A stretch of DNA of 64,000 nucleotides from the NCBI GenBank assembly GCA_002371895.1, contig DFHM01000009.1:29231-93230 (forward strand). The letters are read 5' to 3'. This DNA comes from Candidatus Saccharibacteria bacterium UBA3723. GTDB lineage: Bacteria > Patescibacteriota > Saccharimonadia > Saccharimonadales > Saccharimonadaceae. The position numbers were made by a program, and so were the translations under genes. Of this stretch, positions 51,230 to 59,423 are shown piece after piece. Within the stretch, counting starts at the first letter, position 1. Each line of letters opens with the position of its first letter. A model generated the notes under the pieces. It worked only from the letters and a program-made list of their open reading frames with translations. It was not told the DNA's origin and did no database searches.

Positions 51230-52735
51230 TTATCTGCGAGTCATTAACTTACGGCCAGCAATTGCACCAGCTAGTAGGATAACGCCGCCAAGGCCAGCAA
51301 AGATTTGAATCGCATCAAGCGTGCCAGGGTTCTTAACGTTATCTGGAGTTGATGGAGTAGCAGGCTGTTCTGTAGGCACGTCCAAGCGTAGATAAACACC
51401 GTTTGCATTAGTATCAACTTCGTAGTTATCAGTCGTGCCGGTAGATACGCCAACGCCCACTACAGAACCGTCATTAAGCGGAGCAACATCGTTTAAAGTT
51501 TCGTTTTCACTCAAGGTGTGTTCGAGGACAATATTTAGATTACGATCAAAGCGCACCAAGGTGCCATCGCGCTCGATGATAACGAAATCTTTAGGCATGA
51601 TTTTATCGACACTATCAATGCCTAAATCGTTAATATCTTTTTCGGCAATCTTATTACCGTTTTTGTCATAGCTGACAATCTTGCATGCCACCTGCGGAGC
51701 CTCAGTGGCAAGTGCGCTCATCTTGCCATATGCTACATCGCCCCCTTGAGTCTTACAGTTAACAACAGCAAAGTCGCCATCTTTATTGCCGAATAATACG
51801 CCATCCATACCGTCTGTATTGACATTAGTAATTGGAGTAATAGTCTTTAGATCTTTCGTTGCTCTAACTAGCTCAAAAGTATCCTCTTCCTCTCCGCCAT
51901 CGATAACGCGAACAAGGATAATGCTGTCGTCGCTACGAATCATACCGCCATTAAAACCGGCTGGGTAATAGCTGACATTTTCATCTTCATCCTGGCCAGC
52001 ACAGCGCACAAGTGATGCGTTTGCGCCAAAGTAGCAAACATCGCCATAATCGCCAACCACTACAGAACCATCATTATTAATGATTGAATTATTAGTATTC
52101 GGATTATATTGAAGATTTGTAGACAAGCCTTCATCGCCAGTTTTTGCGAATGTATACAGAGCAGAATTCTGTACCAACATGCGATATTCATTCTTCGTCT
52201 CAGCGACAGCCGTTGGACGGCTACTATCATTAACCAATGTTAGCCATTCTTTGGTGCCGTCTTTCTTAAATTTAGCGATGTAATCGATGCAGCTGATATT
52301 GTACCAGTAATTGCCCCCATCGTCGCCTCTGGCAACACTAGCATCGAGTGCTACCTCTGGCCGATTGTTGCCACATATATCCATAATGGATGGTAAATCA
52401 GCATCCTTAGCTTCGATCACGGAGACTTTTCCATCTTCCGGCATATCCGCAAAGTATTCTTCGCATTCGGACCATTCAACGAGTTCGCCACCGGTATTCA
52501 TAACGGCCGCAGCCTTAATACTGCCGCCACCTTCGTACTTATAGCAGCCCACGGTCTGGCCACCGACTACGTAGCCGCCATCGCTCGTCGCCTCTACGAC
52601 CCAGTTAATTGTGTCGGCACCACCGATTGAGCCAACACTTTTTGCATAATCTAGCGGATCAATTGCAAAAACATTTGCAACTGGTAAGATCGATGCCGCT
52701 AGTAGGGCGCCAGCGCCCACAATAGCCTTTTTCAT
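51230..52735 (-). CDS. Secreted surface protein with sortase-like C-terminal signal
   Basis: 501 residues. Signal peptide (~1-24, ending NVFA), then a beta-rich region with propeller-like strands (GGYVVGGQTVG, VVVGDYGDVCY, SVVGVGVSTGT) and five or six Cys probably forming disulfides. The C-terminus has a Pro/Thr spacer, NPGTLD, a ~20-residue hydrophobic segment and RKLMTRR. That three-part end matches the layout of sortase substrates (compare NPQTN of class B). Anchoring is inferred; no sortase gene is in the window. Possible adhesin. Confidence 0.68.
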   Translation of the reverse strand: MKKAIVGAGALLAASILPVANVFAIDPLDYAKSVGSIGGADTINWVVEATSDGGYVVGGQTVGCYKYEGGGSIKAAAVMNTGGELVEWSECEEYFADMPEDGKVSVIEAKDADLPSIMDICGNNRPEVALDASVARGDDGGNYWYNISCIDYIAKFKKDGTKEWLTLVNDSSRPTAVAETKNEYRMLVQNSALYTFAKTGDEGLSTNLQYNPNTNNSIINNDGSVVVGDYGDVCYFGANASLVRCAGQDEDENVSYYPAGFNGGMIRSDDSIILVRVIDGGEEEDTFELVRATKDLKTITPITNVNTDGMDGVLFGNKDGDFAVVNCKTQGGDVAYGKMSALATEAPQVACKIVSYDKNGNKIAEKDINDLGIDSVDKIMPKDFVIIERDGTLVRFDRNLNIVLEHTLSENETLNDVAPLNDGSVVGVGVSTGTTDNYEVDTNANGVYLRLDVPTEQPATPSTPDNVKNPGTLDAIQIFAGLGGVILLAGAIAGRKLMTRR

Positions 52736-52802
52736 ATTTATTTGACCTTTTTTATTTTGACCTTTTGTAATTTTAGCGTAACCGTTTTTTAAGCAAATGT
52801 CA

Positions 52803-52853
52803 ATACTATAGATGCATAGTATTTTTGACTTTTATTTTAGGTTATGTCATAAT
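52803..52853 (+). promoter_or_regulatory. degV promoter with adjacent inverted repeat
   Basis: TTGACT (52825-52830), 17-bp spacer, CATAAT (52848-52853). ATACTAT (52803-52809) and ATAGTAT (52816-52822) form a 7-6-7 inverted repeat ending two bases before the -35, a possible operator. Confidence 0.55.
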
Positions 52854-52899
52854 ATAAATAACCGAAAAAACTTCGATAGCTCTTTAGGAGGAATGCGTA

Positions 52900-53901
52900 A
52901 TGAAAAATAACTTTCAAATCTTAACCGACAGCGTATCAGACCTGCCCGCTAGCTGGGTTCGCGCACATCCCTACGTAACAATAGTGGATACGCCGATCAT
53001 GGTCTCGGATAGCACCGGCTACCATGACTTTCGACACATCAGCGCCGACGACTTTATGAAAATCGACAAGATGGTCAAAGCCGGCGGCCGCGCAAGCACC
53101 AGCATGCCACAGGTTGGCGACCCATTCGGGGACAATCCGGACAGCGTCGAGACCTTCACGCGTAATCTGCTGGAACAGGGAATAGATGTAGTCTATATCG
53201 CAATGGGTAGCGCCATGAGTAGTACATTCAACTCCGTCACTCTTTGCTACAAAGAAATCAACGAAGAGTACAAGGGAAGGGCGCAAGCCTACTGTCTCGA
53301 TAGCCGTTGTATGTCTACCGGTCTTGCCCTGCTCATCCTGAATCTCTGCGATTCCATTGAGAACGGCGAAGTGTCTACCGTTGGCGAGATTGCTGACTTC
53401 GTCACAAAGAACCGTAGCTACATTGGGCACTTCTTTACCTGGGGCGAGCTCAGTTACATCCGCCTAAGCGGCCGCGTAGACGCCATGCGCGCCTTTGCGG
53501 CTAATATACTTGGCATTCGACTGGTTGGCGCTGCGGTTTACAAAGACGATGACGAGACCCGTACACTCGAGCACGTCAATCCGCACGGTTTTATTCGCGG
53601 GATCAAACGCTGGGCGAACGTCATTGGCGAATATGCGACCAAGCATATCGTCGACCCCTGCGGCAGAATCATTGTTGCTCATGGCAATGTCCCGCGTGAC
53701 GCCGAGATTGTCGTATCTCAGCTGCGTGAATGCTTCCCGAAGGCGCAGATTCTGACTGGCCCAGAATGGCGCTGCGGAGCCGGCATCCAATGCCACGGCG
53801 GCCCGACATCTATCCACGTCAATTTTGAGACGAATGATATTTGCCGGTACAGCTCCGTAGTTACCGAGCTGAAACAGATCATCACGTCGCAACGCAAATA
53901 A
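52900..53901 (+). CDS. DegV-family fatty-acid-binding protein
   Basis: 333 residues. Blocks of the DegV/FakB family: ILTDSVSDLPASW (~6-18), TSMPQVGDP (the TSQPSP site), VVYIAMGSAMSSTFNSV, YCLDSRCMSTGLALLIL, IRLSGRVDAM and a C-terminal IVVAHG..PRDAE. Family members bind a fatty acid and hand it to FakA for phosphorylation; no FakA gene is in the window. TTTAGGAGG sets the start. Codon use stands out: roughly nine of about twenty Leu codons are CTG and CCC/CCG exceed CCA, whereas neighbouring genes such as uvrB nearly avoid CTG and prefer CCA. Confidence 0.88.
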   Translation: MKNNFQILTDSVSDLPASWVRAHPYVTIVDTPIMVSDSTGYHDFRHISADDFMKIDKMVKAGGRASTSMPQVGDPFGDNPDSVETFTRNLLEQGIDVVYIAMGSAMSSTFNSVTLCYKEINEEYKGRAQAYCLDSRCMSTGLALLILNLCDSIENGEVSTVGEIADFVTKNRSYIGHFFTWGELSYIRLSGRVDAMRAFAANILGIRLVGAAVYKDDDETRTLEHVNPHGFIRGIKRWANVIGEYATKHIVDPCGRIIVAHGNVPRDAEIVVSQLRECFPKAQILTGPEWRCGAGIQCHGGPTSIHVNFETNDICRYSSVVTELKQIITSQRK

Positions 53902-53904
53902 TCC

Positions 53905-53930
53905 AAAACCCCTCCATGTGAGGGGTTTTT
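53905..53930 (+). terminator. Terminator after degV
   Basis: AAAACCCCTC (53905-53914) and GAGGGGTTTT (53920-53929) with a T run. Confidence 0.88.
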
Positions 53931-54044
53931 ATTGAGGAAAAACAGGGAAGAAATTAACGTCGTATTCCGTAGGTTTTACGACTTTACAGATGAGTGAAGC
54001 TCTACATTAGCTCTCCTCTGCACAAAAATCATGAAATATTAATT

Positions 54045-54077
54045 GCGTGAAATAATTTGTATTTTTAAATTTCACGC
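54045..54077. repeat. Inverted repeat GCGTGAAAT/ATTTCACGC
   Basis: Perfect 9-bp arms at 54045-54053 and 54069-54077 with a 15-bp AT spacer. The CGTGAAAT core recurs at 54699-54748. Confidence 0.7.
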
Positions 54078-54394
54078 GGACGCGGACGGGGCAGAGGAAG
54101 TGCGAATTTAAAAATAAGCCCCCTACCCCTTGCTTAAGGTATTTCTCCCCTATTCTACCCCTGTAGCAACTGCCGCCCACCTCTGTTATTCGCTATCTTA
54201 CAAGATCAAATTGTAAACAAAGCCATAAAATCGCGCGTACGAAATTATGCACAAAAGTAATATAAATACACGTCCAGAAGCGCAAAAACGCAACACAGCG
54301 CAAAATAGGGCGCAATACGAATGAATTGGCGGCCAGGCCTCAAAAACAGCCAAAAATGAGACGGGTGTACAATCAACTTTTCGCGATATTTCCA

Positions 54395-54422
54395 ATGTCG
54401 CACAATGTATATTTTACGACTT
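54395..54422. other. Candidate dif-like XerC/XerD recombination site
   Basis: A 28-bp 11-6-11 layout. Left arm ATGTCGCACAA matches 9 of 11 positions of the proteobacterial dif consensus left arm RNTKCGCATAA; the central hexamer TGTATA is identical to E. coli dif; the right arm TTTTACGACTT matches only 5 of 11, but its reverse complement agrees with the left arm at 8 of 11 positions. Location in the only large convergent gap fits a chromosome-dimer resolution site. No xer gene is in the window. Confidence 0.5.
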
Positions 54423-54567
54423 ATATATATTTGAAACCCGGATATATGAACAATCGTCCATATATAATAGCCAGAAGCGAAAACCCCTTTTAAATAGCCC
54501 TTCTAAAAGTTATTTCTTTTTATTTATATCTTATACGCGGATCCTCACGCCGATTGTCGTAATAGCT

Positions 54568-54600
54568 AGCACTTCCAAAAATCAGATTCGAGGAAGTGCT
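54568..54600. repeat. Inverted repeat AGCACTTCC/GGAAGTGCT
   Basis: Perfect 9-bp arms (54568-54576, 54592-54600). The right arm contains GAGGAAGTGC, also found at 54094-54103, and both copies lead into an AATTT-containing sequence. Confidence 0.65.
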
Positions 54601-54698
54601 CGGAAGCGCAAATTTGACCCCAAAATTTGACTTTAATATCAGCAATTTATACGTCATTATCTGTAAAATCACATATTATAACATATTTATTGCCGTTT

Positions 54699-54748
54699 CC
54701 GTGAAATTCCACGCCCGTGAAATCCCCATTAATTTGACTTTTTCACGG
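54699..54748. repeat. CCGTGAAAT direct pair with inverted partner
   Basis: CCGTGAAAT at 54699-54707 and 54715-54723, and TTTCACGG at 54741-54748, which can pair with either copy. Confidence 0.6.
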
Positions 54749-54903
54749 TTTTATTTTCTCGTCACTCCCCTACCCCCTTAAAGACGATTTCAGAAAGGCC
54801 TCAACGCAGCTCATCGCCCCACCCTATTCTGTTCGCTACTCCAAGCAACCGAACAAAAACCGAACACTTAGGGAACAAATAGGGCGAACCTTTCGATCCG
54901 CCT

Positions 54904-55512
54904 TTATTTGTAATATGCCTTCCCCTCTACGCGTAAATCTACGTATCCTGGCGATATTTCCTTTTCGGTTAAGTATCTAATCATGCGCGACATATCCTCT
55001 GCCTGCACAGAACTGCTACGGTCTAGCGACATCTTATAATACTCGCTACGACCCTTTACATACACATCAACCTCGCGCACCATTTGGTACGGCAGCACAA
55101 CGCGATCAATCTCTACGCCAAGTTCCTTAGAATCGTCCTCTAGACGCGCCACGAAGTCTTTTACGCGCTGGCTAACATTCTCGCCAGCATTCTCATCCAA
55201 AATCGCTACAGTAGGCTCTAAAACAGGCGCCGGCTTTGCAGCCTCTTCGCGCTCTTTAATTACACCAGAAACGTAATTAATCGCCGTGATTAAAAGCACT
55301 AAGATAATCAAGACAACGCCAACGACGGTCGCAATATTCTTTGCGTCACGTTTTTTGCGATCCGCCGCGCGTTGCATTTTGTCTTCACGAGTTTTTTGCG
55401 CGTCGCCAGCAAGCGTGCGCCCAACGCGAAACGTCTCGCTGGACTCCTTACTACGCCTATCAGGCCCTTTGTGATCCTCCTGGACCTCCTTCTTAACGCG
55501 CCAAAACGCCAT
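54904..55512 (-). CDS. FtsQ/DivIB-like bitopic membrane protein
   Basis: 202 residues. A charged cytoplasmic part (~1-58), one helix (~60-83), and an extracytoplasmic beta-rich part ending ISPGYVDLRVEGKAYYK. That last block resembles the C-terminal strand of FtsQ (IDLRF..RVYV). The usual POTRA domain is not obvious and the protein is short. It follows pgk by 1 bp. In dcw-poor genomes ftsQ is often displaced, so a divisome role is plausible but unproven. Confidence 0.5.
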   Translation of the reverse strand: MAFWRVKKEVQEDHKGPDRRSKESSETFRVGRTLAGDAQKTREDKMQRAADRKKRDAKNIATVVGVVLIILVLLITAINYVSGVIKEREEAAKPAPVLEPTVAILDENAGENVSQRVKDFVARLEDDSKELGVEIDRVVLPYQMVREVDVYVKGRSEYYKMSLDRSSSVQAEDMSRMIRYLTEKEISPGYVDLRVEGKAYYK

Positions 55513-55513
55513 T

Positions 55514-56587
55514 TTAACGATTCCTTAACACCTCAAGGCCAGGAAGTTCCTTGCCAGATAATAATTCTAGGCTTGCGCCACCGCCAGTAGATACAAGGCT
55601 AAAGGTTAAATGCGGCTCTTCCTTGAGAACAGATTCTACGAAGCCAGTCGTATCGCCACCGCCAACAATCGTCATTGCATCAGCCATGCCAATCGCAGTT
55701 GCTATAGCAAGCGAACTCTGCGCATAACGTTCGTCCTCGACCATACCAAGTGTACCATTCCAGACAATCGTCTTTGCATCATGAATCATCTCTACGATGC
55801 GTGCGGCACTATTTTCGCCAATATCGAGCTTTGCGCCTTCTTCATTCTCGATGAAATCTTCGGCAACATAAACCTTCTCGTCGGTTGTCTTATAGCCATC
55901 GGCGGCAATCTTACCACCAACCGCAATCATATCGGCAATCGGTAAGAACTTCTCAATCATTGGAGCCTTATCTTCGACTTTTGCGCCACCAATAATCACC
56001 AACAATGGATGTTCAGGATCATTAATTGCACCTTCTAGGCTGGAAACTTCTTTTTCTACCAAGAAGCCTGCGACCGCCGGGAGAATCTTTGCTATGGCAT
56101 CCGTAGATGCATGCGCACGATGAATTACCGCAAAGCCATCCTGGACAAACAATTCTGCGCCAGTAGCATCCACGATTTGATGCGCAAATTCATCAGAGTC
56201 TTCTTCCTCGGCCGGCGAAAAACGAAGGTTTTCTAGCATCAAAATGCCGCCTTCTGGCATATTCTCTACAGCTTCTTTTACCTTGTCGCCGACAGTTTCA
56301 TCAACAAAATCGACGTTCTTCTCTGGCAAAAGGGAAGCAAGTTGCCCTGCCACTGGGCCAAGTGAAAATTCCGGTTTCACTTCCCCATCCGGGCGACCAA
56401 GATGCGAAATCAAAATGATTTTCTTAGCCCCGTTTTCCATTAAATAATTAAGCGTTGGCAGACTTGCGCGAATACGCATATCCTCTGCTACGCGACCGTC
56501 CTTCATCGGAACGTTGTAGTCGACGCGAACTAGCACTACCTTCCCTGCTACTTCTACATCTCGAATGGTTTTCTTACGAAATTCCAT
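55514..56587 (-). CDS. pgk: Phosphoglycerate kinase
   Basis: 357 residues, shorter than the usual ~390-400. Makes ATP from 1,3-bisphosphoglycerate. LVRVDYNVPM (~19-28), SHLGRPDG, ENLRF, DGFAVIHRAHAST (usual DAFG.AHRAHAS), GGAKVEDK, VWNGTLGMVE, TIVGGGDTTGF and STGGGASLE are present. The shortening seems spread over loops. AGGAGG lies upstream of the ATG, 28 bp after pyk, so pyk-pgk form one transcript covering both ATP-yielding glycolytic steps. Confidence 0.96.
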   Translation of the reverse strand: MEFRKKTIRDVEVAGKVVLVRVDYNVPMKDGRVAEDMRIRASLPTLNYLMENGAKKIILISHLGRPDGEVKPEFSLGPVAGQLASLLPEKNVDFVDETVGDKVKEAVENMPEGGILMLENLRFSPAEEEDSDEFAHQIVDATGAELFVQDGFAVIHRAHASTDAIAKILPAVAGFLVEKEVSSLEGAINDPEHPLLVIIGGAKVEDKAPMIEKFLPIADMIAVGGKIAADGYKTTDEKVYVAEDFIENEEGAKLDIGENSAARIVEMIHDAKTIVWNGTLGMVEDERYAQSSLAIATAIGMADAMTIVGGGDTTGFVESVLKEEPHLTFSLVSTGGGASLELLSGKELPGLEVLRNR

Positions 56588-56615
56588 ATTGCCTCCTATT
56601 TTTGCCCTACCCTAA

Positions 56616-58049
56616 CTAAATCTTGCGAATCTGAATCTGGTTCGTGCCACCTTCTTCGTCGCGCAAACCGGATACTAATACAACCGTCAAGCTGTCCTTC
56701 CCCTCTGGGACCTTAAGATAACCAGTGCCCTTCAAATCTAGAGCCGCATTAATTGCATAATCTACATCATATGGGCGTACGATTGCGGAGTTTGCGTAAG
56801 CTAATGCTAGCTGGCCAGCCACACGTGGATTACTCGTTACGGATAGCATTGGAATGTTTGGACGCTGAGAAGCAATTGCCTCTGCGGTTGCACCACTCTT
56901 CGTAGCTGCCACAATCAAATCTGCATCAATCTGCTCTGCGAGTTTTACGACTGCGCGAGAGATAGCATCGTAGTTCTTGTAGTTACCAGTAGTTTCCTTG
57001 TCGAGTGGAAGAATCTTGGAATGTTCCTGCGTATAAAGAATTACCTTCTTCATTTCCTTGACGGTCTCTACTGGGTATTTACCGTTTGCAGTCTCGTCGG
57101 AAAGCATTACGACGTCTGCACCAAGAAGCACTGCGGTTGCAACGTCAGAAACCTCTGCACGCGTTGGCTCTGGCTCTGTAACCATACTTGCCATCATCTG
57201 AGTTGCTACGATTACAAGCTTGGAATACTGGCGGCAAAGTGCGATAAGTTTGCGCTGTACAATCGGCACAACCTCGGCGCCAGCCTCAATTGCCATATCG
57301 CCACGCGCAATCATGATACCATCGGTTGCCTTGACGATTTCTTCCATCTTTTCGTCGCTTTCGATCGCCTTTTTGGTCTCAATCTTTGCGATAATCTGCG
57401 CGGTAGAACCGTGCGAAACAAGAATCTGGCGAAGCTTATCAATATCTTCTGCGCTCTGAATGAAGCTCATTGCAACATAATCAAAGTCGCGGCTTGCACC
57501 AAACTCGATATCTGCGAGATCCTTCTCGGTGATAATATCGCCACCCATGTCGGTATCTGGCAAATTGATGCCTTTGCGGCTCATGATATAGCCGTCATTC
57601 TCAACTTCAGCCTTAATTGCAGTCTTAGAAACTATCTCTTTTACAACCGTACGGATTTTGCCATCAAATAGGAAGATTGGCTCGCCAACTTTTACCTTCT
57701 CGGCAAGGTTGTACTGAACTGGCAAAGTCATACCGCCATCATGCTCTTTGAGTGCATAATCGAGGATGATCTCGTCGCCCTTCTTCAAATCTAGATGATT
57801 GTCCTTGATGTCGCCCAAGCGAATCTTTGGACCCTGCAAATCTTGCAAGATTGCAACAGATTTGCCGCGTTCTGCGGCATATTTACGAATAATACGGATT
57901 TGTTCATCGCGCTCGTCATAAGAGCCATGACTGAAATTCAGACGAAAGCCATTAACGCCCGCGTATACTAGCTCTTTGAGTTTTTCTTCCCCAAAGACAG
58001 ACGGACCAACCGTCGCTAAGATTTTAGTACGTTTAAATAGTTTGCTCAT
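56616..58049 (-). CDS. pyk: Pyruvate kinase
   Basis: 477 residues; final ATP-forming step of glycolysis. TVGPS near the start, NFSHG, DLQGPKIR, the metal/substrate site IAKIETKKAIE and MIARGDMAIEAG, then ATQMMASM and SDETANGKYP. The C-terminal regulatory domain (~345-470) is retained. TATAAT (minus strand, 58062-58057) ends seven bases before the ATG. First gene of pyk-pgk-ftsQ-like. Confidence 0.97.
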   Translation of the reverse strand: MSKLFKRTKILATVGPSVFGEEKLKELVYAGVNGFRLNFSHGSYDERDEQIRIIRKYAAERGKSVAILQDLQGPKIRLGDIKDNHLDLKKGDEIILDYALKEHDGGMTLPVQYNLAEKVKVGEPIFLFDGKIRTVVKEIVSKTAIKAEVENDGYIMSRKGINLPDTDMGGDIITEKDLADIEFGASRDFDYVAMSFIQSAEDIDKLRQILVSHGSTAQIIAKIETKKAIESDEKMEEIVKATDGIMIARGDMAIEAGAEVVPIVQRKLIALCRQYSKLVIVATQMMASMVTEPEPTRAEVSDVATAVLLGADVVMLSDETANGKYPVETVKEMKKVILYTQEHSKILPLDKETTGNYKNYDAISRAVVKLAEQIDADLIVAATKSGATAEAIASQRPNIPMLSVTSNPRVAGQLALAYANSAIVRPYDVDYAINAALDLKGTGYLKVPEGKDSLTVVLVSGLRDEEGGTNQIQIRKI

Positions 58050-58089
58050 ACCTTAAATTATATCATTATCTCTCGAACTAAAACATAAG

Positions 58090-58114
58090 CAAAAAGCACT
58101 CCTTTCGGAGTGCT
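58090..58114 (-). terminator. Terminator of tRNA-Glu(TTC)
   Basis: AGCACTCC-GAAA-GGAGTGCT on the minus strand followed by TTTT. Confidence 0.82.
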
Positions 58115-58129
58115 CTTTAGAAATCAACT

Positions 58130-58205
58130 TGGTGATCACGGTGGGAATCGAACCCACGATTGCCAGGATGAAAACCTGGAGTCCTAACCACTAGACGACG
58201 TGACC
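58130..58205 (-). tRNA. tRNA-Glu (anticodon TTC)
   Basis: Cloverleaf with acceptor GGTCACG/CGTGATC (one G.T), anticodon stem CCAGG/CCTGG around TTTTCAT (anticodon TTC, reads GAA and GAG), T arm GTGGG-TTCGATT-CCCAC, discriminator A and encoded CCA. Closely similar to the CTC gene at 29563. Confidence 0.96.
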
Positions 58206-58250
58206 AGTACTATAAGTCTATCATTCTAGTGGCAAAAAGTCAAACGCTCT

Positions 58251-59423
58251 CTATTCTTTTGCTACGGAAATAACCGTATTCGCTAAGTTCTCAGCTGCAT
58301 TATCTTTCGAAAACTTCTTCAAGTTCTTCGAAATTTCATCGCGTTCTTCTGGATGATTGATTAAACGACGAATCGCCTTTAATAACAATTCTGGATCTTC
58401 ATGCATCTTGTCGTCCGCAACAACCACGGCCGCATTCGCCTTCTCGTAGGCAGCAGCATTCTTTACTTGATGGTAGCCCGGAAGCTTTTCATTTGGCACC
58501 ATAATTACCGCCTTCGCCATACTAGATAGCTCAGTCATCGTGGACGCGCCAGCGCGCGAAACCACAATATCAGCCGCGCCAAATAGCTTATACATCTCGG
58601 CAGAAAACTCAATAATACGAAAGTTCGTCTTCAACTCGCCTTCTTCCCAGACTTCGTAATCCTTCAAATCAAGCATTTCTGGATAGCGTTCGCGACCAGC
58701 AATTAACATCACGCTAGAAATCTTTAGTACCTGTGGCAAAATTTCGCGCATTGCTTCGTTGATATGCTGCGCACCCTGCGAGCCGCCAGTCACGACAATC
58801 AACGGCTTCTTCTCATCAAAGCCAAGCTCTTTCTTTAATGCGCGCTGCTTCGCTTCCGTAACCGGACTAAATTCTTCGCTAATCGGAATGCCAGTCCATT
58901 CCGCACGTTCTTCTGGATAATTGTAATATTCGAGCGGCATACCAGTCGCAATCTTTGTCGCATGTTTTGCCAACACGCGATTCGTCAAACCTGGCGCCGC
59001 ATCGCTGTCGTGGATCACGTATGGAATTCTAAGTAAGTGCGCCACTACACCGACTGGCAAACAAACGTATCCACCCTTCAAGAAAATTACATCTGGGCGG
59101 TTCGCAATCAAACGGAAGAAACTCTGAAATAGTCCGCCAATCGTCTTAAAGAAATCAATAACATTCTTAATAACAACATCAAAGTTCTGCAAATAAGTGA
59201 TAAAAGTAAAGTTTGTATAACGGCGCAACTTCCCCGCTACGACCTTACGAATCTTAATATCAAGGCCATTTTCGATCGTAATTTTGCGTGCGTTTTTGTA
59301 ATATTTTTTATCCGTCCAAAATTCAATCTTCGCTCTTGGACGAACTTTTAGAATCTCACGAACGACCGCGACTACTGGAGTAACGTGTCCCCCGCTGCCC
59401 CCTCCTACTACTAGTATTTTCAT
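58251..59423 (-). CDS. murG: UDP-GlcNAc:lipid I GlcNAc transferase
   Basis: 390 residues; makes lipid II on the inner membrane face. N-terminal Gly-rich VVGGGSGGHVTPVVAV, VIHDSDAAPGLTNR, the central VTGGSQGAQHIN, and C-terminal SRAGASTMTELS with the E and Q residues that bind UDP-GlcNAc (PGYHQVKNA). AGAGGAGAAAA precedes the ATG, inside the end of ftsW; the two reading frames overlap by 68 bp. Last gene of the cluster. Confidence 0.96.
   Translation of the reverse strand: MKILVVGGGSGGHVTPVVAVVREILKVRPRAKIEFWTDKKYYKNARKITIENGLDIKIRKVVAGKLRRYTNFTFITYLQNFDVVIKNVIDFFKTIGGLFQSFFRLIANRPDVIFLKGGYVCLPVGVVAHLLRIPYVIHDSDAAPGLTNRVLAKHATKIATGMPLEYYNYPEERAEWTGIPISEEFSPVTEAKQRALKKELGFDEKKPLIVVTGGSQGAQHINEAMREILPQVLKISSVMLIAGRERYPEMLDLKDYEVWEEGELKTNFRIIEFSAEMYKLFGAADIVVSRAGASTMTELSSMAKAVIMVPNEKLPGYHQVKNAAAYEKANAAVVVADDKMHEDPELLLKAIRRLINHPEERDEISKNLKKFSKDNAAENLANTVISVAKE

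Larger units (their letters stand above)
53933..54903. other. Longest non-coding gap, repeat-rich, probable terminus region
   Basis: About 970 bp with no convincing gene in a window where gaps are usually tens of bases. It is AT-rich with C-runs (CCCCTACCCC twice) and several inverted repeats on the words CGTGAAAT and GAGGAAGTGC, and holds a dif-like site at 54395. Genes to the left mostly point right and all genes to the right point left, so transcription converges here. It may also encode an RNA; I see only a weak hairpin with a T-rich end near 54488-54530. Confidence 0.6.

Noticed and set aside
54245..54253. TTATGCACA, an exact DnaA-box match, as evidence for oriC
   Set aside because: Only one box was found, there is no dnaA or dnaN nearby, and genes converge on the region instead of diverging from it.
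54596..54781. 61-codon plus-strand frame in the 54-kb gap
   Set aside because: No ribosome site or -10 at leaderless distance, and it runs through the inverted repeats; composition is not like the coding regions here.
53933..54903. CRISPR array in the repeat-rich gap
   Set aside because: Repeats are short (8-10 bp), irregularly spaced and in both orientations; no cas gene is present.
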